Source: Bacillota bacterium
GTDB taxonomy: Bacteria > Bacillota > Clostridia > Tissierellales > MES13
Length of the DNA: 59,939 bases
Assembly (NCBI GenBank): GCA_009711765.1
Contig: VEND01000054.1
Coordinates: forward strand, 1 to 59,939
Direction of reading: 5' to 3'
Part shown: positions 51,218-59,939 of the stretch, in pieces
Numbering within the stretch: position 1 is the stretch's first letter
Layout of the letters: every line of letters starts with the position of its first letter
Notes under the pieces: model-generated
The model's input: only the letters and a program-made list of their open reading frames with translations
What the model was told of the DNA's origin: nothing
Database searches by the model: none
Program-made: the position numbers and the translations under genes

Positions 51218-51922
51218 TTAATGATTTTTAAAATATTTTACAAGTCCTACATAAATAGCCCAGGCAACTTTTTCTTGATATTTATCTTGATTAAGAAGTC
51301 TTTCTTCATTTGGATTAGATAAAAAACCACACTCTACTAACACTGCTGGTGATTCTGATTCTCTTATTATATATACACTATCCCTAGCTTGAGGTCTTCT
51401 TTTATTATTTTTATCTAATACATTTCTAAATTCCTGTTGAATTATTTTAGCTAACACTTTACTATTTTCACATCCTTTTTTATAAAAAGTTTGTGCTCCA
51501 TAGTATTTTGATTGTGGGAAACTATTTAAATGAATACTTAAAAATATATCTGCTTCACTATTGTTAATAAGTATTCTTCTATTTCTTAAATCCTCATTTT
51601 TCTTTTGTCTATATGTTTTAGACTTTTCAGTAATTAATCCAATATCTTCTTCCCTGGTTAATATAACTACTCCTCCTCCTTGCTCTATTAATCTTCTTAG
51701 TCTTAAAACTATTTCCATATTTATATCATCTTCATGCTTTTTACTTCCTATGGCTCCAGGATCGAATCCTCCATGACCAGCATCAATTGCTATAACCTTA
51801 TCTGTTATAGGCAAATACATAGTAGGTAACACTTTTTCATTATTATTTAGTATTATTGTAATGCTTATTATAATAAATAAAATCAATAATAATATTTTTT
51901 TATTAATAATCACTACTCTCAT
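51218..51922 (-). CDS. cwlD: Spore cortex N-acetylmuramoyl-L-alanine amidase
   Basis: 234-aa amidase_3 enzyme that strips side chains so that muramic delta-lactam can form in the spore cortex; needed for germination. N-terminal anchor (about 8-25). Zinc ligands: His in AIDAGHGGFDPG, Glu in DINMEIVLRL and His in FLSIHLNSFP; catalytic Glu in VLVECGFLSN. Place and order (before rpsI in the same direction, close to a DnaA-box cluster) match clostridial cwlD. SD AAAGGGGG precedes ATG. Indicates an endospore former. Confidence 0.9.
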   Translation of the reverse strand: MRVVIINKKILLLILFIIISITIILNNNEKVLPTMYLPITDKVIAIDAGHGGFDPGAIGSKKHEDDINMEIVLRLRRLIEQGGGVVILTREEDIGLITEKSKTYRQKKNEDLRNRRILINNSEADIFLSIHLNSFPQSKYYGAQTFYKKGCENSKVLAKIIQQEFRNVLDKNNKRRPQARDSVYIIRESESPAVLVECGFLSNPNEERLLNQDKYQEKVAWAIYVGLVKYFKNH

Positions 51923-52022
51923 TAAATATCCCCCTTTAAAATACCTATAATATAATATTTAAAATAGTGTTGTCCATATTACTGATATTCATTGTTATAT
52001 TTAATATTTATAAAAAAATTAA

Positions 52023-52048
52023 GACGTAGGATACTTAATCCTACGCCT
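52023..52048 (-). terminator. Terminator of rnhA
   Basis: CGTAGGAT (52025-52032) pairs with ATCCTACG (52038-52045). On the minus strand it ends in CTTAATTTTTTT. Confidence 0.8.
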
Positions 52049-52067
52049 TTCATTAGTTATTTTCTTT

Positions 52068-52814
52068 TTAAACCACACTAATATTTTCAAGAAAATATTC
52101 CATATCTACTTTTGAATTCTCTTTATAACAATCCTTAGCATATCCTGCTAATCTATCGGCTTCCTCATTAAATATATTACCTTTATGCCCTGGACAATGT
52201 ATAAAATCAATTTTAATTTTTTTCATCATATTATTAACATAGTTATGATATTTTTTAGTATATATCTTTTTTCTCTTCCATTCACCGGTAGCCCATTTTT
52301 CTATACCTTGATAATCATATATAATTGTCATTTTTTCATATTTTGTCTTATTTTTTATGATATGGTCTATTGCTCTAACTGAAGATAATATTTCACCAGC
52401 TACATTTTGCATTTGTGCCATTTCTTGATCTTCAGAAATAGCATATAATCTATCGATTATTTCTCCATTTTTTACAAATATAGCTCCTCCAGTGACTACT
52501 TTTTTTTCATTACCTTCACCATTTTTGATTTTCCCATAACTTCCATCCACATAAATAACAATATGTTTATCTTCTTTAGAAAGTTCAATACTTCTTTTAT
52601 GTATTGTCTCTGCAACAGTTTTCTTATCTCCTTTTAAACCTGTTTTAGATTCAGGATTTAAATAATCTTTAGCTTTCTTTCTCCCTTCCTTTGTATTTGG
52701 AAAACTTTTATATTTAGCTTTGCTAAAACCTATAACTTGCTTTTGACATTCAGCCCATGTTTCAAATATACCTGTTTTTTTTCCATTTAAAACTGCATAT
52801 ACTTTCTTTCCCAA
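52068..52814 (-). CDS. rnhA: Ribonuclease H with viroplasmin domain
   Basis: 248 aa. N-terminal viroplasmin-like RNA/DNA hybrid-binding domain (KKVYAVLNGKKTGIFETWAE, about 1-50), then RNase H fold (about 80-230) with catalytic acids in IVIYVDGSYG, the Glu in VAGEILSS, the Asp in IIYDYQGIEKW and the C-terminal EADRLA. It degrades RNA in RNA-DNA hybrids (R-loops, primers). Full length. SD AGAGGTG lies before ATG. Confidence 0.92.
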   Translation of the reverse strand: MGKKVYAVLNGKKTGIFETWAECQKQVIGFSKAKYKSFPNTKEGRKKAKDYLNPESKTGLKGDKKTVAETIHKRSIELSKEDKHIVIYVDGSYGKIKNGEGNEKKVVTGGAIFVKNGEIIDRLYAISEDQEMAQMQNVAGEILSSVRAIDHIIKNKTKYEKMTIIYDYQGIEKWATGEWKRKKIYTKKYHNYVNNMMKKIKIDFIHCPGHKGNIFNEEADRLAGYAKDCYKENSKVDMEYFLENISVV

Positions 52815-52841
52815 AATAACACCTCTTATCTTGACTTAAAT

Positions 52842-53930
52842 TTATTTTTCATAATTATTCCACTCTTCATTAAGCTTTTTAACTGTTATACCTAAAACCT
52901 TAGGTATAACTTTATGAAATCTTTCTATAGAAACTTTGTCAACTTCTATATTAGTTCCTTCAATATAAGAAAATTCACCTAATTTTTTTACTAATTCTAC
53001 AATTTTATCTTCACCATACTTATTAGCTATAAAGTTTAATATAAGTCCTGAAGATGTATAATAGCTTTTTATCAAGTTACTATCTTTCATTTTTTCTAGA
53101 TTTAACTTTTCTAATTTGTTTATATCTAGAGTATTATTCATTTTGAATATATCTACATTATAAAGTTCTGTATAATAAACTGCAAGTCCTTCTGCAAACC
53201 AATATGGTAAATTATTATTTGACTCTTTGATAGTAATTTTATGTACTAACTCATGGGAAATAACATCAAAATACTTATCCTTTGAGTTATATATTATACA
53301 TTTAATTGATTCTGGATATTCATACCATCCAGCAAACTTCCAAGGAAATGATAACTTTACAGATTGTCTTAATCGCTCTTTATCCTCATATAGCTTTATA
53401 ACGGTTTTGCCCTCTGGTATTAGTCCTATTTTCTCATAAACTTCCTTATATGCTCTCTCAGCTCCTCTAAGGGCAAGCTTAGCTTTTTCTTTCTCTCCTT
53501 TAGGATAATAAATACTAAAGTTATCAGAACTTATAGATTTAAATATTAAATCACTATCAACCCAATTATTACCTCGTTTAACATATTTCATTGAATTTGT
53601 TATTGAATATTCTTTATTATTAAAACTATATTCTTGCTTTATTTTAGCTTCCACTAAATTTTTATCAGATTTAAGTATTTCTATTATTTCCATATCTAAT
53701 GTAGTTATGTTATTAGAAACAATATCTCTAAACCAACTTTTTCTTTCAGCTACATATTCAGGTTTAGTTTTATCTATAGTAGTTAAATAATTTTTCATAT
53801 CTTTATCTTCTATTGACTGTAACTGTTTTTTGATAACGTTTTCAATAACGTTGTTTTCAATATCCTTTTTAGTACATCCACTAAATAATATTAATACAAT
53901 TAAAAGTAAAACTAACCCTTTTTTTATCAT
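52842..53930 (-). CDS. Lipoprotein metallopeptidase (peptidase MA family)
   Basis: 362 aa from ATG 53930 (SD GGAGG at 5 nt; an ATG 12 nt upstream is too close). Signal with lipobox LFSGCTK. A beta-rich N-terminal domain (about 25-150) is followed by a gluzincin-type domain with HELVH and the distal Glu in WFAEGLAVYYTE (about residues 225-250). Surface zinc protease of unknown target. Upstream lies rpsI; a terminator separates them. Confidence 0.85.
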   Translation of the reverse strand: MIKKGLVLLLIVLILFSGCTKKDIENNVIENVIKKQLQSIEDKDMKNYLTTIDKTKPEYVAERKSWFRDIVSNNITTLDMEIIEILKSDKNLVEAKIKQEYSFNNKEYSITNSMKYVKRGNNWVDSDLIFKSISSDNFSIYYPKGEKEKAKLALRGAERAYKEVYEKIGLIPEGKTVIKLYEDKERLRQSVKLSFPWKFAGWYEYPESIKCIIYNSKDKYFDVISHELVHKITIKESNNNLPYWFAEGLAVYYTELYNVDIFKMNNTLDINKLEKLNLEKMKDSNLIKSYYTSSGLILNFIANKYGEDKIVELVKKLGEFSYIEGTNIEVDKVSIERFHKVIPKVLGITVKKLNEEWNNYEK

Positions 53931-54000
53931 AATAACCTCCAAATTATTTTATAAACATTTAGTTATTATTATGTTTCATATAATATATTATATGATAAAA

Positions 54001-54025
54001 AAAACACTGGATAAACCAGTGTTTT
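54001..54025 (-). terminator. Terminator of rplM-rpsI
   Basis: AAAACACTGG (54001-54010) pairs with CCAGTGTTTT (54016-54025). The minus-strand transcript continues into TTTTATCAT. Confidence 0.9.
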
Positions 54026-54037
54026 TGTAATAAATAT

Positions 54038-54430
54038 TTATCTCTTCGAGAATTGTGGTGAACGTCTTGCTTTCTTTAAACCATATTTCTTTCTTTCCTT
54101 CATTCTTGGGTCTCTTGTTAACATACCTGCCTTTTTTAATGTAGGTCTTAATTCGTTGTCTGCTACAAGTAATGCTCTTGATATTCCGTGTCTTATTGCT
54201 CCTGCTTGACCAGTATATCCTCCACCTTCTACATTAGCAATTACATCGTAGTTGTCTAATGTATCAGTGATAACAAGAGGTTCTCTAACTAAAACCCTTA
54301 GTGTTTCATAATTAAAGAAATCTTCTAAGGTTCTACCATTTATTTTAAATTTTCCTGAACCAGGAACTAATCTAACTCTTGCGATTGATTTCTTTCTTCT
54401 TCCCGTTCCATAATATTGAACTTTAGCCAC
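54038..54430 (-). CDS. rpsI: 30S ribosomal protein S9
   Basis: 130 aa. [21 protein letters not shown] at the N-terminus, [19 protein letters not shown] in the middle, and the C-terminus [13 protein letters not shown] that reaches the ribosomal P site. Second gene of the rplM-rpsI operon, 24 nt after rplM. SD GGAAGGGAGG precedes ATG. Confidence 0.98.
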   Translation of the reverse strand: MAKVQYYGTGRRKKSIARVRLVPGSGKFKINGRTLEDFFNYETLRVLVREPLVITDTLDNYDVIANVEGGGYTGQAGAIRHGISRALLVADNELRPTLKKAGMLTRDPRMKERKKYGLKKARRSPQFSKR

Positions 54431-54454
54431 GTATAGTCCTCCCTTCCTGAAAAA

Positions 54455-54883
54455 TTATATTTCTTTAACTTCAGGTTTTTGTGCTTCATGATTATGTTCT
54501 GTTCCTCTATAAACCTTTAATTTTTTAATCATTTTTCTACCTAAACTATTTTTAGGTAACATGCCTTTAACTGCTACTCTAACTGCTTTTTCCGGGTTCT
54601 TTTCCATAAGTTCTTTATAAGTAACTTCTTTTAATCCCCCTGGATGATTTGAGTGGTGTCTATATACTTTGTTATATAGTTTTCTACCAGTTAATTCTAT
54701 TCTATCAGCATTTATAATTATTACATGATCTCCACAATCTACGTGTGGTGTGAATGTTGGCTTGTGCTTTCCTCTAAGCAATTTCGCAACTTCACTTGCT
54801 AATCTACCAAGTTTCTTTCCTTTTGCATCAACTAATATCCAATTTCTCTCTATCTCTTGAGGCTTTGCTATATAGCTTTTCAT
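54455..54883 (-). CDS. rplM: 50S ribosomal protein L13
   Basis: 142 aa. [20 protein letters not shown] at the start and [20 protein letters not shown] near the end are diagnostic. Large-subunit assembly protein. Its 5' leader (54884-54960) carries an L13-leader-like hairpin and a strong promoter (54967-54995). SD AAGGAGGG precedes ATG. Confidence 0.98.
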   Translation of the reverse strand: MKSYIAKPQEIERNWILVDAKGKKLGRLASEVAKLLRGKHKPTFTPHVDCGDHVIIINADRIELTGRKLYNKVYRHHSNHPGGLKEVTYKELMEKNPEKAVRVAVKGMLPKNSLGRKMIKKLKVYRGTEHNHEAQKPEVKEI

Positions 54884-54922
54884 TCTTTTCCCTCCTTATC
54901 GCGCAATGTTTCTATTTTTAAT

Positions 54923-54947
54923 AAAAACCCGGGGCTAGTGGATTTTT
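54923..54947 (-). ncRNA. L13 leader-like RNA element
   Basis: On the minus strand AAAAATCC-ACTAGCCCC-GGGTTTTT forms an 8-pair hairpin (one G-U) with a C-rich loop, in the leader of rplM. The CACTAGCnCCGGG block matches what I remember of the Firmicute L13 autoregulatory leader, where free L13 or the L13/S9 pair would repress its own operon. Confidence 0.55.
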
Positions 54948-54966
54948 ATCTACTCACACTCTATTT

Positions 54967-54995
54967 ATTGTAATACATCCCTCCTAGTGTGTCAA
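54967..54995 (-). promoter_or_regulatory. rplM-rpsI promoter
   Basis: On the minus strand TTGACA (54995-54990), a 17-nt spacer and TACAAT (54972-54967): a near-consensus housekeeping promoter, the strongest in the window. Confidence 0.85.
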
Positions 54996-55023
54996 GGCAT
55001 GTATTATATTTTTTTTAATTATC

Positions 55024-55770
55024 TTAGATTTTATTATCATAATAAACTTTTTCTAGATATAATCCCTGGGATGGAGCTGTATCTCCTGCCCTTTTTCTAT
55101 CCTTTGATTTAATAATCGATTGTATTGATTCAGGTGAAATGTTGTTATTTCCAACTTTTATTATAGTACCTACTATAATTCTAACCATATTATATAAAAA
55201 ACCATTTCCCTCGATATTAAATTCTATTAGCTCATTCCTTTTTTCTATATCTAGGCTATAAATAGTTCTTACAGTATCCTTTATTGCACTACCGGATGCT
55301 TTAAAACCATAAAAATCATGGGTTCCTATAAAATATGATGCTGCTTTTTCCATATTTTTAATATCTAAATCATAAGAAACATGATAAGTATAATTTCTTA
55401 ATAGAGCACTTCTTGTTTTTTTATTACACAAGATATATTTATATTTCTTTCCTGTAGCTGAAAATCTAGAATGAAATGATTCGTCAACTTCCTCTGAATC
55501 TTTAATAACTATATCCATAGGTAATACAGTATTTAATGCATGCTTAAACTTATGTCCAGGTATTGTTGAAAAGGTCTTAAAGTTTGCTACCTGACCATTA
55601 GCATGTACTCCTTTATCAGTTCTGCCTGAACCAAATAGCCTTACATCTTCCTTTGTAATCTTTCTTATTGCACTTTTAATTTCACCTTGTATAGTTTTCA
55701 ACCTTGGTTGTACCTGCCAACCATAATAGTTGGTTCCATCATATTCAATTACTAACTTGATATTTTTCAT
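55024..55770 (-). CDS. truA: tRNA pseudouridine synthase A
   Basis: 248 aa. It modifies positions 38-40 of tRNA anticodon arms. Catalytic Asp in GSGRTDKGVHANGQVA (about residue 52); KYKYILCNKK and NGFLYNMVRIIVGT are conserved. Follows ecfT by 9 nt, the standard Firmicute order ecfA1-ecfA2-ecfT-truA. Confidence 0.97.
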   Translation of the reverse strand: MKNIKLVIEYDGTNYYGWQVQPRLKTIQGEIKSAIRKITKEDVRLFGSGRTDKGVHANGQVANFKTFSTIPGHKFKHALNTVLPMDIVIKDSEEVDESFHSRFSATGKKYKYILCNKKTRSALLRNYTYHVSYDLDIKNMEKAASYFIGTHDFYGFKASGSAIKDTVRTIYSLDIEKRNELIEFNIEGNGFLYNMVRIIVGTIIKVGNNNISPESIQSIIKSKDRKRAGDTAPSQGLYLEKVYYDNKI

Positions 55771-55779
55771 ATTATCTAC

Positions 55780-56577
55780 CTACCAAAATCTACTCCATAT
55801 AATTATAATAAGTAATATTAAAGTAATAACCATAGCAAAAAAGTCTCTTTTTTCTAATTTAAGCTGTCTCATTCTAGTCCTATTTTCTCCGCCTCTATAA
55901 CATCTAGCTTCCATTGCCATAGCTAATTCATCGGCCCTTCTAAAAGCACTTATAAAAAGAGGTACTAAAAGAGGTACTAAACTCTTTGCTCTATTTAAAA
56001 CATTACCACTTTCAAAATCGGCTCCCCTAGCTTTCTGAGCCATCATAATTTTATCGGTTTCTTCTAGAAGTGTTGGTATAAATCTTAATGCTATTGTCAT
56101 CATCATAGCTAATTCATGTGCTGGTACTCCTATTTTTCTAAATGGGTTTAAAAGTCTCTCTATTCCATCAGTTAATGCTATCGGTGATGTTGTAAGAGTT
56201 AAAAGCGATGTTCCAATTATTAAAAATATAAGTCTCAAAGCCATAAATGTAGCTTGTATAAGTCCTTGTTTAGTTACATCTAAGGGACCTATCTCAAATA
56301 GTATTTCTCCCTTTGTCATAAAAATATTAATGAAAAATGTAACTATTATTATAATCAATAAAGGTTTTATCCCTCTTATTATATACTTTATAGGTATTTT
56401 TGATAATAAAATTGTAGATAATATAAACCCGACTACTAAAGCATAAGGCAAAAATGTATCTATAAAAAATAATGAAATAATAAATATAAATGTTGTTAAT
56501 ATTTTTATCCTTGGATCTAAATTGTGTATAGGTGTTTCCCCCGGATAATATTGTCCTATAGTTATATTTTTAAGCAT
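55780..56577 (-). CDS. ecfT: ECF transporter transmembrane component
   Basis: 265 aa with about five to six helices. The coupling motifs [17 protein letters not shown] and KARGADFES (ARG signature, the second being the shortened ARGxD type) contact the ATPases. N-terminal [20 protein letters not shown] is typical of housekeeping EcfT. Shared energiser for several vitamin S components, including FolT. It overlaps the ecfA2 end by 8 nt. Confidence 0.95.
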   Translation of the reverse strand: MLKNITIGQYYPGETPIHNLDPRIKILTTFIFIISLFFIDTFLPYALVVGFILSTILLSKIPIKYIIRGIKPLLIIIIVTFFINIFMTKGEILFEIGPLDVTKQGLIQATFMALRLIFLIIGTSLLTLTTSPIALTDGIERLLNPFRKIGVPAHELAMMMTIALRFIPTLLEETDKIMMAQKARGADFESGNVLNRAKSLVPLLVPLFISAFRRADELAMAMEARCYRGGENRTRMRQLKLEKRDFFAMVITLILLIIIIWSRFW

Positions 56578-57436
56578 TTTTATTACTCCTTAGATATTTT
56601 AATATTTCTTCCTTTGCTTCCTCAACAGTTATTACATTATCATCAATTTGTTTACCTTTACTTTTTAATGCTCTCATAAAGTATGTTATCTGTGGTACTC
56701 CAAGTCCCATTTCTTCAAGTCTATCGACCTCTTTAAATATTTCCTTTGGAGTTCCACTCATAGCAACCTTTCCTTTATGCATTACTATAATCTTATTAAC
56801 AAGCTTTGCTATATCCTCCATGCTATGGGATACTAAAACGATAGTCATATCTTTATAACTATTATATAATTTATTAATTTGACCTAGTATTTCATCTCTT
56901 CCTTTTGGATCTAATCCAGCTGTTGGCTCATCTAATATTAATACTTGAGGTTTCATAGCTAAAACTCCCGCTATAGCAACTCTTCTTCTCTGACCTCCAC
57001 TTAGTTCAAATGGTGACCTTTCTTTAACAAAATTAAAATCAAGACCAACTAATTCAATAGCTTCTTTAACTCTTTTATCTATCTCATCCTCTGAAAGATT
57101 TAAATTTTTAGGCCCGAAGGCTACATCTTTATAAACCGTTTCTTCAAATAGTTGATGTTCTGGGTATTGAAAAACTAAACCTACTTTTCTTCTGACTTCC
57201 TTAAGCTTTACACCCTTTCTAGATATATCTTCACTATCTATAAATATAGCACCACTAGTTGGTTTTAATAAACCATTTAAATGTTGGATTAATGTAGATT
57301 TACCTGAACCAGTATGTCCAATCAATCCAATAAAATCACCATTATCTATTTTAAAACTAACATCGTCTAATGCTTTCATCTTAAAAGGACTATCTGGACT
57401 ATATATATGGGTTAAATTCTCTACTTTTATACTCAT
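56570..57436 (-). CDS. ecfA2: ECF transporter ATPase EcfA2
   Basis: 288 aa. Walker [11 protein letters not shown]-loop [18 protein letters not shown], signature [16 protein letters not shown], Walker [14 protein letters not shown] and the switch His in VSHSMED. N-terminal [17 protein letters not shown] marks the EcfA2 (A') subtype. Overlaps ecfA1 by 4 nt and ecfT by 8 nt. Confidence 0.96.
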   Translation of the reverse strand: MSIKVENLTHIYSPDSPFKMKALDDVSFKIDNGDFIGLIGHTGSGKSTLIQHLNGLLKPTSGAIFIDSEDISRKGVKLKEVRRKVGLVFQYPEHQLFEETVYKDVAFGPKNLNLSEDEIDKRVKEAIELVGLDFNFVKERSPFELSGGQRRRVAIAGVLAMKPQVLILDEPTAGLDPKGRDEILGQINKLYNSYKDMTIVLVSHSMEDIAKLVNKIIVMHKGKVAMSGTPKEIFKEVDRLEEMGLGVPQITYFMRALKSKGKQIDDNVITVEEAKEEILKYLRSNKNA

Positions 57437-58263
57437 AGTAATACCACCATTTCATCTATCGTTAAAATATCCTGTGGGATATCTATGCCTTCTTTTCTTA
57501 ATTCATAAGCTAACTCTGTTACTTGGGGGATATCTAATCCATACTCCTTCATTTTATCTACTTGACTAAACACTTCTTTAGGCTTACCTTCTAAAACAAC
57601 TTGCCCCTGTTCCATAATTATAATTCTATCTGCATCCACAGCCTCATCCATATAATGTGTTATATGAACTATTGTTTTACTTTCTTCTTTATTTAACTTT
57701 TTAATAGTATTCATAACCTCTTTTCTTCCGGATGGGTCTAACATTGCTGTAGGTTCATCAAATACAATACACTCTGGTCTCATTGCCAGTACACCTGCGA
57801 TTGCAATTCTTTGCTTTTGGCCTCCCGATAGTAAATGAGGAGCATGTCTTTTATAGTCTTTCATTTCTACTATATCTAAAGCTTCATTAACTCTCTTTCT
57901 AATTTCACTTGGCTTAATACCTTGGTTTTCTGGCCCAAAAGCAACATCTTCTTCAACAATTGTCGCTACAATTTGGTTGTCTGGGTTTTGAAAAACCATA
58001 CCTGCAGTCTGTCTTATATCCCATAGTTTTTCTTCGTTCTTAGTATTCATACCTTTTATTTTTACTTTCCCCTTAGTTGGTAATAATAAAGCATTCATAT
58101 GCTTAGCTAGGGTTGATTTACCAGAACCATTATGCCCTAAAACAACTACAAATTCACCTTTTTTAACAGTAAGATTAACATTTCTTAAAGCTGCTATATT
58201 TTCGTCTTCTTCATTTGTGTATTCAAAAGTAACATCTTGTATATCTATCATAGTGTCATCCAT
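57433..58263 (-). CDS. ecfA1: ECF transporter ATPase EcfA1
   Basis: 276 aa. Walker [30 protein letters not shown] (Q-loop, the NPDNQ form of EcfA1), signature [16 protein letters not shown], Walker [14 protein letters not shown], switch His in [12 protein letters not shown]. Powers vitamin uptake with EcfA2 and EcfT. First gene of the ecf-truA unit; a terminator separates it from rplQ. SD GAGGGATT precedes ATG. Confidence 0.96.
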   Translation of the reverse strand: MDDTMIDIQDVTFEYTNEEDENIAALRNVNLTVKKGEFVVVLGHNGSGKSTLAKHMNALLLPTKGKVKIKGMNTKNEEKLWDIRQTAGMVFQNPDNQIVATIVEEDVAFGPENQGIKPSEIRKRVNEALDIVEMKDYKRHAPHLLSGGQKQRIAIAGVLAMRPECIVFDEPTAMLDPSGRKEVMNTIKKLNKEESKTIVHITHYMDEAVDADRIIIMEQGQVVLEGKPKEVFSQVDKMKEYGLDIPQVTELAYELRKEGIDIPQDILTIDEMVVLL

Positions 58264-58411
58264 AGTAATCCCTCTTCACTTTCATCTTTAAAAACTTAAA
58301 ATTTATACATCTCTTAAACTAAGAACTTCACACTACTTAATTTTAGCACAAGCCTTTAAGCAATTCAATAAAAGATAAAAACTTAAATCTTTAATCTAAA
58401 AATAAATAAAA

Positions 58412-58442
58412 GGGATTAAGTTTTTTTATATAACTTAATCCC
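58412..58442 (-). terminator. Terminator of the ribosomal protein operon after rplQ
   Basis: GGGATTAAGTT (58412-58422) pairs with AACTTAATCCC (58432-58442). The minus-strand transcript runs into TTTTATTTATTTTTAG. It closes the long S10/spc/alpha-type operon that includes rpsD, rpoA and rplQ. Confidence 0.88.
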
Positions 58443-58449
58443 CTTAGAT

Positions 58450-58791
58450 TTATACTAGTTCTATTATTGCCATTTCTGTCCCATCGCCTCTACGTGGTCC
58501 TAACTTTAATATTCTAGTATAACCACCGTTTCTTTCTTCGTATTTAGGAGCTATTTCATCGAATAGCTTCTTAACTGCTGTCTCATCATATATATATGAC
58601 AGAGCTTGACGTCTTGAATGAAGATCACCTTTTTTACCAAGTGTAATCATTTTTTCAGTCATTCTTTTTGTCTCTTTAGCTTTAGATAAAGATGTTTCAA
58701 TCTTTCCTGTTTTAATTAAACTTGTAACTAATCCCCTTAACATTGCTTTTCTCTGGTCAGTAGTACGTCCAAGTTTTCTTAGCTTAGCCAT
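58450..58791 (-). CDS. rplQ: 50S ribosomal protein L17
   Basis: 113 aa. [20 protein letters not shown] at the start and [20 protein letters not shown] near the end identify L17. Last gene of the ribosomal operon, 41 nt after rpoA. Confidence 0.98.
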   Translation of the reverse strand: MAKLRKLGRTTDQRKAMLRGLVTSLIKTGKIETSLSKAKETKRMTEKMITLGKKGDLHSRRQALSYIYDETAVKKLFDEIAPKYEERNGGYTRILKLGPRRGDGTEMAIIELV

Positions 58792-58832
58792 ATTTCTCCC
58801 TCCTTTTCTCTTAGGATAGGTTATTACGAGGT

Positions 58833-59786
58833 TTATTCGTCACTTTGCTTTAAACCTAAATCTAACTCATCAAGTTTATTTTGAACCTCTTCAAGTGATT
58901 TTTTACCTAAGTTTCTAACTTTCATCATATCCTCTTGTGTCTTATCAGTTAATTCTTCAACTGTATTTATTCCAGCCCTCTTTAGACAGTTATATGATCT
59001 TACCGAAAGATCTAATTCTTCTATAGTCATTTCTAGGACTTTTTCTTTTTTATCTTCTTCTTTCTCAACCATTATTTCTACATCATTTACATGCTCTGTA
59101 AGAGTTATGAATAAGTTAAGATGTTCATTTAGAATCTTTGAACCTAAGGAAGTAGCTTCATCAGGCTTTATTGTTCCATCTGTCCAAATTTCTAAAATTA
59201 ATCTATCATAATTGGCTACTTGGCCAACTCTAGTATCTTCTATCTTAAAATTCGCTTTCTTAACTGGTGTGAATATTGAATCTATAGGTAAAGTTCCTAT
59301 TGCCTGATCTTCATCTTTGTTCTCTTCAGCAGGTACATATCCTCTACCTTTTACTAACTCTAGCTCCATGTAAAGTTCGCCATCATCTTCTAAAGTTGCT
59401 ATGTGTAGATCTTTATTTAGTATTTCAACATCTGCTCCTGCTTGAATATCAGCCGCTGTCACTTTTCCTGGTCCCTTTGCATCTATAATCATTGTTACAG
59501 GTTCTTCAGTGTGCATTATTGCTGATAATTCTTTTATATTTAATATTATCTCTGTAACATCTTCTAATACTCCTGGCACTGTTGAAAACTCATGTAAAAC
59601 ACCCTGAATTTTAATAGATTTAACTGCAGCACCTGGTAAAGATGAAAGTAAAATTCTTCTAAGGGAATTACCTAAAGTTGTACCGAAACCCCTCTCTAAT
59701 GGTTCTAATACAAACTTTCCATAGGTATTATCTTCATTAATATCAACCAATTCAATTTTAGGCTTTTCTATCTCTATCATTTTCAT
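58833..59786 (-). CDS. rpoA: RNA polymerase alpha subunit
   Basis: 317 aa. N-terminal dimerisation domain ([33 protein letters not shown]; about 1-230), a linker, and the C-terminal DNA/activator-binding domain (about 250-310; [34 protein letters not shown]). Complete and typical. The CTD would be the contact for the class II-type activator proposed at 4130 and 26945. Confidence 0.98.
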   Translation of the reverse strand: MKMIEIEKPKIELVDINEDNTYGKFVLEPLERGFGTTLGNSLRRILLSSLPGAAVKSIKIQGVLHEFSTVPGVLEDVTEIILNIKELSAIMHTEEPVTMIIDAKGPGKVTAADIQAGADVEILNKDLHIATLEDDGELYMELELVKGRGYVPAEENKDEDQAIGTLPIDSIFTPVKKANFKIEDTRVGQVANYDRLILEIWTDGTIKPDEATSLGSKILNEHLNLFITLTEHVNDVEIMVEKEEDKKEKVLEMTIEELDLSVRSYNCLKRAGINTVEELTDKTQEDMMKVRNLGKKSLEEVQNKLDELDLGLKQSDE

Positions 59787-59845
59787 TAAACCCTCCCTAT
59801 ACTATTTATTATCTTTTCTGAGGGCAACTGATTCTAAAATTTACC

Positions 59846-59939
59846 TTACTTAGAATACCACTCAACGATTAAGTGTTCTTCAATTGGTAATTCTATATCT
59901 TCTCTAGAAGGTTCTGCTATAACTTTTCCATTTAAGTTA
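59846..59939 (-). CDS. rpsD: 30S ribosomal protein S4, 3' end only
   Basis: The last 30 codons of S4, read on the minus strand and cut by the window edge. LNGKVIAEPSREDIELPIEE and the terminal HLIVEWYSK are the universal S4 C-terminus. Upstream of rpoA in the usual order rpsD-rpoA-rplQ. Confidence 0.95.
   Translation of the reverse strand, partial: NLNGKVIAEPSREDIELPIEEHLIVEWYSK

Noticed and set aside
1-59939. CRISPR arrays, insertion sequences, prophage genes, tRNA or rRNA
   Set aside because: No regularly spaced repeats, transposase or phage proteins, or tRNA-like TTC-loop sequences were found on reading both strands.

Overview
This window is AT-rich, densely coded, low-GC Gram-positive DNA. 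It most likely comes from an anaerobic, endospore-forming member of the Clostridia or Tissierellia. The grounds are strong Shine-Dalgarno (SD) sites, many hairpin-plus-U-run terminators, a cwlD spore-cortex amidase, a sodium-pumping decarboxylase set with glutamate dehydrogenase, SLH surface domains, a THF riboswitch in front of folT, and the layout rpsD-rpoA-rplQ-ecfA1-ecfA2-ecfT-truA-rplM-rpsI. I saw no tRNA, rRNA, CRISPR array, transposase or phage gene.

Layout. 0-10 kb: a Zn/Cd-type P-ATPase, a SufS-like aminotransferase, a cupin, a lipoprotein deacetylase, a zinc ribbon, an MscS channel, and an oligopeptide-type transport operon that has a binding protein and two permeases but no ATPase. 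10-17 kb: a coherent minus-strand operon (aspartate aminotransferase, four-subunit Na+ oxaloacetate decarboxylase, glutamate dehydrogenase) with a divergent Lrp-type regulator; together these would turn aspartate into pyruvate, CO2, ammonia and NADH while pumping sodium. 17-18 kb: a dipeptide epimerase behind a leader terminator. 18-21.4 kb: a soluble PAS histidine kinase, a TPR protein and a tiny secreted-peptide gene, in one operon behind a near-perfect sigma-H-type promoter. I consider this the best candidate for an undescribed system: a Rap/Phr-like peptide circuit physically joined to its kinase.

21.5-30 kb: an ArsR regulator, a dead dps gene, a small gene with an in-frame UGA (probable selenoprotein) behind a CsoR/CstR-like operator, a GGDEF cyclase, a methionine-rich two-component sensor system, a SHOCT protein, a DUF166 protein and proBA. 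The DUF166 gene and the distant cupin gene share an identical 16-bp palindrome at the same distance from a TATAAT box. 30-39 kb: THF riboswitch and folT, a five-gene envelope/glycolipid operon, degV, and an SLH surface protein. 39-49.7 kb: a broken carbonic anhydrase, an orphan response regulator, a TSUP transporter, ApbE, a second MscS channel, signal peptidase, dipeptidase, a deacetylase whose membrane anchor lies in a different reading frame, an ArsB/NhaD-like transporter with a pairing leader, and cardiolipin synthase apparently started at ATA. 49.9-60 kb: an amidase_6 protein with a DnaA-box cluster upstream, cwlD, RNase H, a peptidase-MA lipoprotein, then the ribosomal/ECF housekeeping block. 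FolT has no ATPase of its own and most likely uses the EcfA1-EcfA2-EcfT module in the same window.

All functions are read from sequence patterns and remembered family features. No database search or folding program was run.
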